This document shows, one piece after another, positions 16,515 to 24,351 of a stretch of DNA of 64,000 bases. The notes under the pieces were generated by a model. The model did not search any database. It was given only the letters and a program-made list of their open reading frames with translations, and was not told the origin of the DNA. The position numbers were made by a program, and so were the translations under genes. The stretch's first letter is position 1; each line of letters starts with the position of its first letter. Location: positions 74,305 through 138,304 of the forward strand of contig CACXQV010000022.1 in NCBI GenBank assembly GCA_902769875.1. Reading direction: 5' to 3'. Source of the stretch: an uncultured Bacteroidia bacterium. GTDB taxonomy: Bacteria; Bacteroidota; Bacteroidia; Bacteroidales; F082.

Positions 16515-16591
16515 AAAATATGCATCTTTACCCTAAAAAAGTACCGAAAAATATGCATTATTTTTGCATATTTTTCATAACTTCAAGTAAT
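16511..16591. repeat. 81-bp repeat, copy C, overlapping the purC 3' end
   Basis: About 95% identical by eye to copy A at 11845-11925. The palindrome GAAAAATATGCA-N7-TGCATATTTTTC is at 16546-16576; its right arm overlaps the purC stop codon. Here the purC tail is intact, so this is the original position. Confidence 0.8.
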
Positions 16592-17519
16592 TCAGCACAT
16601 TGTTTTCAATGCGTTTCAGCAGGTCTTCCGAATCGGGAGCCTTCTCGAATTTGTGTCCCGTGACCTTCTCGTAAAGTTCGATGTAACGTTCTGAAACGCT
16701 GTTGACGTATTCGGGTGTCATTTCGGGCACTTGTTGGCCTTCCTTGCCTTGGAAACCGTTGGCCATCAGCCACTCACGCACAAATTCCTTTGAGAGTTGC
16801 ACCTGCGGTTCGCCCTTGGCGAAGCGTTCCTCGTACTGGTCGGCGATGAAGTAGCGTGACGAGTCGGGGGTGTGGATTTCGTCCATCAGCACGATTTGGT
16901 CGCCAATCTTGCCGAATTCGTATTTCGTATCGACGAGAATCAAGCCTTGTTTGGCCGCGATTTCGGTGCCGCGCTGGAAGAGTTTCCGCGTAATGTCCTC
17001 AATTTGAGTGTAGTCCTTCTCGCTAATAAGGCCTTTCGAGATGATTTCCTCGCGGGAGATGTCTTCATCGTGGCCTTCATCGGCCTTGGTTGTCGGGGTG
17101 ATGATAGGCTCGGTGAAACGTTGGTGCTCTTTCATCCCGTCAGGAATCTGCACGCCACAAATGGTGTGTTGACCGCTCTTGTAGGTGCGCCACGAACTGC
17201 CCGTGAGGTAGCCACGGATAATCATCTCAATCGGGAAAGGTTTGCAAAGGCGGCCCACAGTGACCATTGGGTCAGGGGTGGCAAGTTTCCAGTTGGGGAC
17301 GATGTCGGCGGTGGCATCTAAGAACATTGCGGCTATCTGGTTGAGTACCTGTCCCTTATAGGGAATACCCTTGGGCAGGATGACGTCGAAAGCCGAGATG
17401 CGGTCGGTGGCGACCATCACCATATATTCGTCGTTGATGAAATAACAATCGCGGACCTTGCCGTGATAGACCTTGGTTTGGCCAGGGAAATGGTAATCTG
17501 TTTTTGTTAAAGCGTTCAT
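16575..17519 (-). CDS. purC: Phosphoribosylaminoimidazole-succinocarboxamide synthase
   Basis: A 314-residue SAICAR synthase, the ATP-dependent step joining CAIR and aspartate in purine synthesis. The N-terminus [30 protein letters not shown] contains the glycine-rich nucleotide-binding start. [20 protein letters not shown] and [29 protein letters not shown] are signature blocks. Length fits the long form of the family found in Bacteroidetes. phoH usually neighbours purC in this phylum; here a RAYT/REP field lies between them. Its stop codon lies inside repeat copy C. Confidence 0.95.
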   Translation of the reverse strand: MNALTKTDYHFPGQTKVYHGKVRDCYFINDEYMVMVATDRISAFDVILPKGIPYKGQVLNQIAAMFLDATADIVPNWKLATPDPMVTVGRLCKPFPIEMIIRGYLTGSSWRTYKSGQHTICGVQIPDGMKEHQRFTEPIITPTTKADEGHDEDISREEIISKGLISEKDYTQIEDITRKLFQRGTEIAAKQGLILVDTKYEFGKIGDQIVLMDEIHTPDSSRYFIADQYEERFAKGEPQVQLSKEFVREWLMANGFQGKEGQQVPEMTPEYVNSVSERYIELYEKVTGHKFEKAPDSEDLLKRIENNVLNYLKL

Positions 17520-17565
17520 TTTATGTTGAATTGTTGATTGTTTAATTGTTGTTGTCGTTCTTGTT

Positions 17566-17636
17566 GGCGCATCCCTACGGGATGCTGGTGGATTGTTTAG
17601 ATGTTTTTACCGAACGTTGCATCCCTATGGGATGCT
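17566..17636. repeat. REP-like palindromes (GCATCCC family) upstream of purC
   Basis: GCATCCCTACGGGATGC near 17569-17585 and GCATCCCTATGGGATGC near 17619-17635 are perfect or near-perfect palindromes. The second is preceded by ACCGAACG, a tail motif also seen at about 18567 and, inverted, in the tandem array. Confidence 0.75.
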
Positions 17637-17671
17637 GGCAATTTCTGTTTGAAACCGATACGGTATAATAA

Positions 17672-18006
17672 AGATGAATCTTGTCGTAACATCGGCTTTA
17701 CCCGTAGGGAAAACGCTCGGTGGATAAAATGTATCGCGTTGCAACATAGGCTTTTCTTGATGGGTAAACCGCTCGGAAAAAAATTGAATCCTGTGGCGAC
17801 GTTGGCTTTTCCCGTAGGGAAAACCGTTCGGTGGATAAAATGTATCGCGTTGCAACATAGGCTTTTCTTGATGGGTAAACCGCTCGGAAGAAAAATTGAA
17901 TCCTGTGGCGACGTTGGCTTTTCCCGTAGGGAAAACCGTTCGGTAGAAAAATTGAATCCTGTGGCGACGTTGGCTTTTCCCGTAGGGAAAACCGTTCGGT
18001 AGAAAC
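17672..18006. repeat. Tandem array of six ~54-bp REP-related units
   Basis: Two unit types alternate in the order A'-B-A-B-A-A. Type A contains CCTGTGGCGACGTTGGC then TTTTCCCGTAGGGAAAACCG and TTCGGT; type B contains ATGTATCGCGTTGCAACATA then TTTTCTTGATGGGTAAACC and GCTCGG. The A core is itself palindromic and its ACCGTTCGGT part is the inverse of the ACCGAACG tail of the nearby REPs, so the array probably arose from the same REP family. Because 54 is a multiple of three, long open frames run through it on the minus strand; they look fortuitous. Confidence 0.8.
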
Positions 18007-18019
18007 CATGCAGAGATTG

Positions 18020-18042
18020 GTCGCATCCCATAGGGATGTGCC
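18020..18042. repeat. REP-like palindrome at the 3' flank of the RAYT gene
   Basis: GCATCCCATAGGGATGTGC just downstream of the RAYT stop codon, in the same family as the copies on its other side. Confidence 0.7.
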
Positions 18043-18048
18043 ATCAAA

Positions 18049-18510
18049 TCATTCGACGGGTTCAAAAATGTATCTTTTATCATATTCAATCCCAAATTTT
18101 TCCAAAAAATCAATGTATTCTTCTGTAAATGTTCTTTTTCTATGATGTTCTTCTTGTGTTTCAATATAATTACACACACGAGGAATCTGGCTTTTGCTAT
18201 ATGAGAAGGCACCATATCCTTCTTGCCACGAGAATTTACCTCGAACCAAATGGTTGGTGTTTATCCAGGCCGATGAATCTCGTTTCACTTCTTGCATAAG
18301 ATGTGATAACGATTCTGTGGGGCGAAAACCAAACAAGATATGAATATGGTCGCTAACACCACCTATGGCAAGCACTTTATGACCATTGTTCTGTATGATA
18401 GAAATGATGTACTGGTAAAGCCTATCTCTCCAACCGTTATCAATCAGGCAGAGCCTGTTCTGAACCGCAAAAACGGTCTGTATGTGTATCTGTGTGTATG
18501 TGTTTGGCAT
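18049..18510 (-). CDS. REP-associated tyrosine transposase (RAYT, IS200/Y1 family)
   Basis: A 153-residue Y1-family protein. The HUH metal-binding motif is visible in IGGVSDHIHILFGF (about residues 48-61), preceded by the family N-terminus TYTQIHIQTVFAVQNR. The helix with the catalytic tyrosine is probably in QEGYGAFSYSKSQIPRVCNYIETQEEHH (about 96-123). Free-standing Y1 transposases flanked by palindromes act on those palindromes as RAYTs; here GCATCCC-GGGATGC palindromes lie on both sides. It sits between purC and phoH, which are normally adjacent in related genomes. Confidence 0.88.
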   Translation of the reverse strand: MPNTYTQIHIQTVFAVQNRLCLIDNGWRDRLYQYIISIIQNNGHKVLAIGGVSDHIHILFGFRPTESLSHLMQEVKRDSSAWINTNHLVRGKFSWQEGYGAFSYSKSQIPRVCNYIETQEEHHRKRTFTEEYIDFLEKFGIEYDKRYIFEPVE

Positions 18511-18522
18511 CTTCTCTTATTA

Positions 18523-18592
18523 TGGCGCATCCCTACGGGATGCAGGTGGACGTTATGTTGTTTTTTACCGAACGAACATCCCTACGGGATGC
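18523..18592. repeat. REP-like palindromes between RAYT and phoH
   Basis: GCATCCCTACGGGATGC near 18525-18541 and ACATCCCTACGGGATGC near 18572-18588, the latter after ACCGAACG. The second overlaps the phoH stop codon: the last phoH codons and the TAG stop are made of the palindrome. Confidence 0.75.
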
Positions 18593-19571
18593 CTTTCGGA
18601 TTCTCTATATTGTCTTCTTTTTCATCCTCGTGATGTTTCTTATAAGCATTAATAATGTCCGTCACCAACTTGTGCCGCACCACATCCTTGTCGTCCAAAT
18701 AGATGAACTCGATGCCGCGCACGTCTTTCAAAACCTCCATCGCTTGCGGCAATCCCGAAGGCGTTTTGGGCGGCAGGTCGATTTGGGTGATGTCGCCGGT
18801 GACGATGAACTTGGCCGAGCGCCCCATGCGGGTGAGGAACATTTTCAGTTGGCTGCGCGTGGCGTTTTGCGCTTCATCCAAAATGACAAAAGCGTGGTCC
18901 AAGGTGCGCCCGCGCATAAAGGCCAAAGGCGCGATTTCAATCGTATGGTCTTCGAGATAACCCTCTAATTTTGTGGAAGGTATCATATCGCGCAAGGCAT
19001 CATAAAGCGGTTGCAGATACGGGTCGAGCTTGTCTTTCAGGTCGCCGGGGAGGAAACCGAGATGCTCGTCGGCTTCGACGGCGGGACGGGTCAAGATGAT
19101 TCTCCTTACTTGCTTGGCTTTCAATGCCCTGACGGCCAAAGCCACGGCGGTGTAGGTCTTTCCCGTTCCGGCAGGGCCGATGGCGAAGACCAAGTCCTTC
19201 TGTTCTGACGCCGTCACCATCCTTTTTTGGTTGGCGGTGATGGCCTTGATGGGAACGCCGCTGCGTCCAAAGACCAAAACATCACTTTCCGACATCTTCT
19301 GTTGCAATTCGGTGTCGGTGCTGGCCATCATCACGTCCTCAACGGTTTGGGCGGTCAGTTTCCCGAAACGTTCCAACTGCATCATCAGGGTCTCGTAACG
19401 GCTGACGAAATACTCTATCTCCTCATCGTCGCCAATCACCTTCATGAAATCGCCGCGTGCGATGAGCTTCAGCTTGGGGAACATACTTTTCACGAGCTCC
19501 AAATACTTGTCGTTGGGGCCGTGAAGCTCCTTGGGGTCAACATTTTCTATTTGTAGAATCTGCTCTGCCAT
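18582..19571 (-). CDS. phoH: PhoH-family ATPase
   Basis: A 329-residue cytoplasmic P-loop protein. Walker A is GPAGTGKTYTA (about residues 131-141), preceded by the typical NQKRMV; Walker B region is FVILDEAQNATRSQLKMFLTR and the sensor is KFIVTGDITQIDLP. The N-terminal 110 residues form the KH-like domain of long PhoH proteins. Members are RNA-related helicase-like ATPases with poorly defined roles. The C-terminal tail (ENPKGIP) is encoded by a REP palindrome, so the original end of the gene was probably altered by REP insertion. Confidence 0.92.
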   Translation of the reverse strand: MAEQILQIENVDPKELHGPNDKYLELVKSMFPKLKLIARGDFMKVIGDDEEIEYFVSRYETLMMQLERFGKLTAQTVEDVMMASTDTELQQKMSESDVLVFGRSGVPIKAITANQKRMVTASEQKDLVFAIGPAGTGKTYTAVALAVRALKAKQVRRIILTRPAVEADEHLGFLPGDLKDKLDPYLQPLYDALRDMIPSTKLEGYLEDHTIEIAPLAFMRGRTLDHAFVILDEAQNATRSQLKMFLTRMGRSAKFIVTGDITQIDLPPKTPSGLPQAMEVLKDVRGIEFIYLDDKDVVRHKLVTDIINAYKKHHEDEKEDNIENPKGIP

Positions 19572-19584
19572 ATTCTATTCTATT

Positions 19585-19627
19585 GACGCGGGACCAAGGT
19601 TTCGATCCGGTCTCTCGGTCTCGCGTC
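19585..19627. repeat. 11-bp inverted repeat upstream of phoH
   Basis: GACGCGGGACC (19585-19595) and GGTCTCGCGTC (19617-19627) pair at 10 of 11 positions around a 21-nt loop. It lies in the phoH leader, between the phoH promoter and its start codon, so it would be a hairpin in the phoH mRNA. Confidence 0.5.
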
Positions 19628-19639
19628 CTATTATGGCCG

Positions 19640-19725
19640 CAAAAATAGTCTATTTTTCAGAAAGAAAAAAACGAATATTTTTTTCAAAATCCCGTCTTGG
19701 ATTTGGCATAAATGCTATACCTTTG
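19640..19725. promoter_or_regulatory. Divergent promoter pair (phoH / SAM hydrolase)
   Basis: CAAAAATA at 19640-19647 is TATTTTTG on the minus strand for phoH; TACCTTTG at 19718-19725 on the plus strand precedes the SAM-hydrolase gene by about 29 bp. Confidence 0.5.
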
Positions 19726-19754
19726 CACAATCACAAACCGAGTATCAACGAGCG

Positions 19755-20570
19755 ATGGCAATTATCACATTAACAAGCGATTGGGGCAATAAGGACTATT
19801 ATGCTGCCGCAGTGAAAGGCACCATTCTGTCGAAGTTGCCCGATGCCACCATCGTCGATGTCACCCACGAGATCGAGCCTTTCAATGTCTCGCAGGCGGG
19901 TTTCACGCTCAAAAACTGCTATCGTTGCTTCCCTCCCGGAACAATCCATATCATCGCCGTCGACACGATTGAGTCGATAGACTGCCCGCATGTGGTGGTG
20001 AAAGCCGAGGGGCAGTATTTCATCTCCACCGACAACGGCATTTTCAGCCATATCCTCGACGGGAAATACGACGAAGCCGTGTGCATCGACGTGATGCAAG
20101 ACTCCGATTTCTTCACTTTCGCCACCCGCGACCGTTTTGCCAAGGTGGCCGTGATGATTGCCAACGGTGAGCCGCTCCCCAACATCGGTGAGCCCCGACC
20201 GAAACTCAATCCGGGCGGCTCGTTCTGCGCCGTGGCTTTCGACAACACCATCGAAGGCGTGGTGATGCACATCGACTCCTACGACAACCTGATTACCAAC
20301 ATCTCCAAGGAACTCTTCGAGCAAGAACGCCGTGGCCGCGACTTCACCATTATGGTGAAAGGCGACCTTTACACCGTCGACGAGATTTCCGACAGCTATC
20401 TCGATGTCGATGTCGTTGATTTGGTGGCCATTTTCGGGACGCATGGCTATCTTGAACTTGCCTTGAACAAGGCCAAATTGGCCTCGCTTTGCGGCATCGA
20501 GCTTCAGTCGACCATCAAGGTGGTGTTTCACGACGGCGGCACTATGCAGAAATCTGGCTCATTGTTCTGA
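19755..20570 (+). CDS. SAM hydroxide adenosyltransferase (DUF62 family)
   Basis: A 271-residue protein of the S-adenosyl-L-methionine hydrolase (adenosine-forming) family, related to fluorinase. The signature LTSDWGNKDYYAAAVKG is at residues 6-22, DVTHEIEPFNVSQAGF at about 35-50, and the C-terminal domain contains IDSYDNLITNISKELF. Characterised members split SAM to adenosine and methionine using water; the reaction is inferred from the family. Its 3' end overlaps the convergent PAP2 gene by 12 bp. Confidence 0.88.
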   Translation: MAIITLTSDWGNKDYYAAAVKGTILSKLPDATIVDVTHEIEPFNVSQAGFTLKNCYRCFPPGTIHIIAVDTIESIDCPHVVVKAEGQYFISTDNGIFSHILDGKYDEAVCIDVMQDSDFFTFATRDRFAKVAVMIANGEPLPNIGEPRPKLNPGGSFCAVAFDNTIEGVVMHIDSYDNLITNISKELFEQERRGRDFTIMVKGDLYTVDEISDSYLDVDVVDLVAIFGTHGYLELALNKAKLASLCGIELQSTIKVVFHDGGTMQKSGSLF

Positions 20571-21137
20571 TTTCCAAAATTTTCCTATTAAAAAAAACTG
20601 AAACAGTCTCCAAATGACTAATCCTATCAGCAGCCCCATCAAGGCTCCGCAGACAATGTCGCCCGGGTAGTGGAATCCCAAATAGATACGGCTGTAGCTC
20701 GATACGAAAGCCCAAGAATACATCAAAATCCCAACCCAAGGGCGATAGTTGCGCAAGGTGGGCGCAAGAAATGCTGCAATCGCGAAAGTGTTGGCGGCAT
20801 GCGACGAAGTGAAGCTGTATCGTCCGCCCGCCAAACCTTTTGGGAGATGGATCAAGTCTTTCAAATCAGGATTAAAGCACGGCCTTAGACGCTGAAACGC
20901 AGGTTTGAAGACATGGGAGGAAAGTTGGTCGGAGCAAAGCACCACCACACCCACGGCCAAAAAGACCCACCAGCAACGTTTGCCGAACTGCTTCGCCGTC
21001 CAATATATTAATAATAGATATAATGGCATCCACACCCACATATCGGTGATGTGGATCATCACTTTGTCCATCCACTTGGTGTGCAAGCCGTTGAGGAAAA
21101 GGAACAATTCGGAATCGATGGAGGAGAGGGTGGACAT
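20559..21137 (-). CDS. PAP2-family membrane phosphatase
   Basis: A 192-residue inner-membrane protein with five or six hydrophobic segments. The three catalytic PAP2 motifs are visible: KPAFQRLRPC (KxxxxxxRP, about residues 78-87), YSFTSSHAANTFA (PSGH-like, about 107-119) and SYSRIYLGFHYPGDIVCG (SRxxxxxHxxxD, about 147-164). Such enzymes remove phosphate from undecaprenyl pyrophosphate, phosphatidate or lipid A; the exact substrate is unknown here. Confidence 0.88.
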   Translation of the reverse strand: MSTLSSIDSELFLFLNGLHTKWMDKVMIHITDMWVWMPLYLLLIYWTAKQFGKRCWWVFLAVGVVVLCSDQLSSHVFKPAFQRLRPCFNPDLKDLIHLPKGLAGGRYSFTSSHAANTFAIAAFLAPTLRNYRPWVGILMYSWAFVSSYSRIYLGFHYPGDIVCGALMGLLIGLVIWRLFQFFLIGKFWKSEQ

Positions 21138-21154
21138 AATGACGAAATTTGGCG

Positions 21155-21210
21155 CAAAAATAGTTATTTTGTTGTAATTCGGTTAGGTGTCCAAAAAATT
21201 CCTACTTTTG
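21155..21210. promoter_or_regulatory. Divergent promoter pair (PAP2 / gtrA)
   Basis: CAAAAATA at 21155-21162 (TATTTTTG on the minus strand) serves the PAP2 gene; TACTTTTG at 21203-21210 serves the gtr cluster 26 bp upstream of gtrA. Confidence 0.55.
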
Positions 21211-21235
21211 CACACCAATTGGATTAAGGGTGTTC

Positions 21236-21661
21236 ATGGAAAAGAATACAGGCGTAAATGATAGAATCAAGCAACTTTTGTCCTCCAAGTTGACAGGAGA
21301 ATTTGTGCGTTTTGCCATTGTGGGGGTGGTTGCTACAGGCATCCATTACGGGATTTATTGGTTGTTGATGAAGGTGATGAATGTCAATATTGCATATACG
21401 ATTGGTTATGTCGTGTCGTGGTTCTGCAATCTATTTCTTTCGGCACGGTTTACATTCAAGGAAAGTGTATCTGTCAAGCGAGGTGTTGGCTTCGCGCTAT
21501 CCCATTTTGTCAACTACTTGCTGCATATGCTTTTTCTCAACGTTTTCCTTGCTATTGGATTTTCGGCGGAAATTGCTCCAATATTTGTCTTTGTCATCGT
21601 CGTGCCAATCAATTTCTTGTTGGTAAGGTTTGTGTTTAAGTCCAGGCAATTTAGTAACTGA
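21236..21661 (+). CDS. GtrA-family membrane protein
   Basis: A 141-residue protein with four membrane helices and the GtrA start FVRFAIVGVVATGIHYGIYWLLM. GtrA proteins are thought to flip lipid-linked sugars made by a GtrB-type transferase, which is encoded next. The first ATG (21236) is preferred over an in-frame GTG six bases upstream. First gene of a three-gene, AT-rich glycosylation operon. Confidence 0.85.
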   Translation: MEKNTGVNDRIKQLLSSKLTGEFVRFAIVGVVATGIHYGIYWLLMKVMNVNIAYTIGYVVSWFCNLFLSARFTFKESVSVKRGVGFALSHFVNYLLHMLFLNVFLAIGFSAEIAPIFVFVIVVPINFLLVRFVFKSRQFSN

Positions 21662-21674
21662 AAAACATATTGTT

Positions 21675-22607
21675 ATGAAACTCATTATAGTTGTGCCTTG
21701 TTATAATGAAGAAGAAGTTCTGAGAGAGACGACCAAGCAATTGACCTCTTTGGTTGACTCTATGATTAACGAAGGATTGTTATCGGAATGTGACATTCTT
21801 TATGTTGATGATGGAAGTAAGGATAACACATGGCAGATTATAGAGGAACTGCAAACTGGAAACCAGTACGTTCACGGTCTGAAACTCGCGCACAATGTCG
21901 GTCATCAAAACGCTTTATGGGCAGGACTTGAGTTTACTGTTGATAAGTGTGATGCCGCTGTCTCTATAGATGCAGATCTACAACACGACATCCACAAGAT
22001 AAAGGAGATGGTGAAAGCTAACCAGGAGGGCTTTGAAATCGTTTATGGCATCCGCAATGACCGTGCCACCGATTCGGCCTTCAAGAAACGTACGGCTTTG
22101 TCATTTTATAGGCTTATGCAGAAGATGGGCGTGGACTTGATACCCAACCATGCTGATTTCAGGCTTTTGGGCAAGAACGCTTTGCAAGCCTTGACGGAGT
22201 TCCCTGAACGCAACTTGTTTCTTCGCGGTATGGTTCGATTATTGGGTTTCAGGGAAACGAAAGTCTATTTCGAATGCAACGATAGGTTTGCAGGAAAATC
22301 GAAATACACATTTCGCAAAATGTTCAATTTCGCCATCGACGGCATCACATCGTTTTCTGTTCAGCCGCTGAGGATTATTACTTTGATTGGCCTTTTATGC
22401 GTGGGTATTTCTATCGTTGAGATGATGTATATATTGGTGGCCTATTTCCAAGGAAATGTTATTCGAGGTTGGGCCTCCTTGTTGTTTTCGGTTTGGTTTT
22501 TGGGAGGTTTGCTGTTGTTCTCGGTTGGAGTTGTTGGCGAGTATATTGGGAAAATCTACAAAGAAGTTAAGAGACGGCCTCGCTATATTATTGAGAAACG
22601 GATATAA
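21675..22607 (+). CDS. GtrB-like family 2 glycosyltransferase
   Basis: A 310-residue polyprenyl-phosphate glycosyltransferase. The GT-A domain shows VVPCYNEEEVL at the start, YVDDGSKDNTW (about residues 38-48) and SIDADLQHD (DxD region, about 94-102). The C-terminal third has two membrane helices (about 232-255 and 265-290), the GtrB/DPM1 arrangement that places a sugar onto undecaprenyl phosphate at the inner membrane. Start chosen at 21675, in front of the first strand. Confidence 0.9.
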   Translation: MKLIIVVPCYNEEEVLRETTKQLTSLVDSMINEGLLSECDILYVDDGSKDNTWQIIEELQTGNQYVHGLKLAHNVGHQNALWAGLEFTVDKCDAAVSIDADLQHDIHKIKEMVKANQEGFEIVYGIRNDRATDSAFKKRTALSFYRLMQKMGVDLIPNHADFRLLGKNALQALTEFPERNLFLRGMVRLLGFRETKVYFECNDRFAGKSKYTFRKMFNFAIDGITSFSVQPLRIITLIGLLCVGISIVEMMYILVAYFQGNVIRGWASLLFSVWFLGGLLLFSVGVVGEYIGKIYKEVKRRPRYIIEKRI

Positions 22608-22613
22608 ACAGAT

Positions 22614-24308
22614 ATGAATATGAAGAAGATAAATATTTTAATTTGGCTTGACTATGTCGCCGTTGCAATTATCGTAATTGCTTTTTTTGTCATAAGTTAT
22701 TGTGGGTTCTTTTTTTCCGACGACTTATCAATGGCTTATGGAGGGGTGCCAGTTGGATATGGTGAGAGAGTAATGGAGATTTCTTCAATTTGGGATGTTT
22801 TTAGACTTACTTGGTGGTGGTATTTTCATTTGGGAGGTCGTCTTTTTTCTGTAGCCGCTCAGTATTTTATTTGTGGGCTTTTAGGTAATAAAGTTTGGTT
22901 TGATATTGTGAATACTATGTTTTTTGTGCTGTTGATAGCGGTTTGTGGAAGTTTGGTCAGGAATGATAAAAAAGGGCATATTTGCTATGTGTTATTGTTC
23001 GCTTTGTCGTTTTGGTTCCTTTGCCCGAAACCAGATGAAACCTTGTTTTGGTTGGCTGGGTCAACAACACATCTGTGGGGAAACACTTTGGCTTTTGTGT
23101 TATTATGGCTTTTTTTGAAGTATAAAGATGCCAATTTTAGTGTTGTTGGAAAATTTGGATTGTTTTTTTTGTCCATTTTTACAGCTGCCGAGTTTATTCC
23201 GTGTGTTTCAATTTGTGGCGCATTTGTGGTTTATTATGTTTTCCATATCAAAAGTTTAAAAGAGAATGCTATCCCAATTGTTGTTGGATTTGCCATCGGA
23301 TCGATATTTTTGTTGTTTGCTCCAGGTAATTTCATAAGAGCTTCTATTGGTGAGGGGGATATCACTGTCTTTAATAGTATAAGGGGATTGATGAATCATC
23401 CTATTTGGGAGATAAAAAAATATAAAACACTATGGATTTTTCTGATAGTTTTGGTTTTTGGATGGATAAAGAACAAAGTGGTTGTAAAAACTTGGATGAA
23501 AAAAAATGCGATATTATTGTTGTCTTTGGGATGGAGTGTAATTGCTTTTAGTGTTGTTTTTAGGCCTAATAATCGTGCTTTGTTTTTCCCAGAAACATTA
23601 TCTTTAGTTTTGTTTTTGAAGTTTTTCTATGATAATTATCAGATTTTTGTGATACAGAATTTTAAAAATATGAGAGATGCTGTGTCTGTTATTAAAAGGG
23701 CTATACTGATGTTATTGTTTGTCGTGTTTATAGTTGATTCGGTGTTTGCTGTTATTGAGACTAAAAATCAAAGCAGAAACAATGATATATTAATGGAAGA
23801 TTTAGCGAATTCGGGAGGGATAGTTGCTTTGGATCGAATGATTTCTTCACATCGTATGGCGTATGCTGCAGGTATTTATCCATATACATGGGAACCATTA
23901 GCCGATAGATTTGGATTTGATTCCGTTTGTGTGTATCCTTTTTATTGCCAAGATAAGTTGTATTCACAAGGTGTTCCATTTGAGAATATATATGTTGATG
24001 AAGTTGGAGCTTATGAATCTAAATATGCACAAGTGATTGTTAGGATTGAAAATGAAGAATTGCAAGAGCCTAAGAATCATATTATATTTACCATTGACTA
24101 TGTAAGACCTCAAAAATGGTACAAAAGATGGTTGGATAAATGGCGTAATTATCAGTATGATCGAACTGTATATGTTGAGCGTGAAAAACCGGATGTTTGG
24201 TACGGTTATGATTATGATGTTTGTTTCGAAGACTATTGTTATTTTGTCATTTTTCTTAGTCGTGAAAATGCCAAACACTTGAAGAGCATAAAATACGAGA
24301 TTGAATAA
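22614..24308 (+). CDS. DUF6056-like multi-spanning membrane glycosyltransferase (GtrC role)
   Basis: A 564-residue protein with about ten to eleven membrane segments over residues 10-400 and a periplasmic C-terminal domain of about 150 residues. The FFFSDDLSMAYG segment after the first helix has the aspartate pair typical of GT-C lipid-sugar-dependent transferases and DUF6056 proteins. In gtr clusters the third gene transfers the flipped sugar to O-antigen or another surface glycan, which is the inferred role. The gene is markedly more AT-rich than its neighbours, suggesting acquisition by transfer. The first of two close in-frame ATGs is used. Confidence 0.75.
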   Translation: MNMKKINILIWLDYVAVAIIVIAFFVISYCGFFFSDDLSMAYGGVPVGYGERVMEISSIWDVFRLTWWWYFHLGGRLFSVAAQYFICGLLGNKVWFDIVNTMFFVLLIAVCGSLVRNDKKGHICYVLLFALSFWFLCPKPDETLFWLAGSTTHLWGNTLAFVLLWLFLKYKDANFSVVGKFGLFFLSIFTAAEFIPCVSICGAFVVYYVFHIKSLKENAIPIVVGFAIGSIFLLFAPGNFIRASIGEGDITVFNSIRGLMNHPIWEIKKYKTLWIFLIVLVFGWIKNKVVVKTWMKKNAILLLSLGWSVIAFSVVFRPNNRALFFPETLSLVLFLKFFYDNYQIFVIQNFKNMRDAVSVIKRAILMLLFVVFIVDSVFAVIETKNQSRNNDILMEDLANSGGIVALDRMISSHRMAYAAGIYPYTWEPLADRFGFDSVCVYPFYCQDKLYSQGVPFENIYVDEVGAYESKYAQVIVRIENEELQEPKNHIIFTIDYVRPQKWYKRWLDKWRNYQYDRTVYVEREKPDVWYGYDYDVCFEDYCYFVIFLSRENAKHLKSIKYEIE

Positions 24309-24351
24309 TACAGAAAGAATACGGTGGTAAATTTTCAAAAAGTGGTAGATT

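Noticed and set aside
17672-18006. CRISPR array
   Set aside because: Regularly spaced repeats, but the whole unit repeats without unique spacers, the unit is about 54 bp, and no cas gene is nearby.
17597-18215. Long minus-strand open frames over the repeat array, giving proteins with repeated Arg/Lys/Pro-rich motifs
   Set aside because: They arise because the repeat length is a multiple of three and lacks stops in several frames at once; no start or ribosome-binding context.
19585-19627. A tRNA, because of GGTTTCGATCC and flanking inverted repeat
   Set aside because: No anticodon arm or acceptor stem of tRNA type can be drawn; it is a simple hairpin in the phoH leader.
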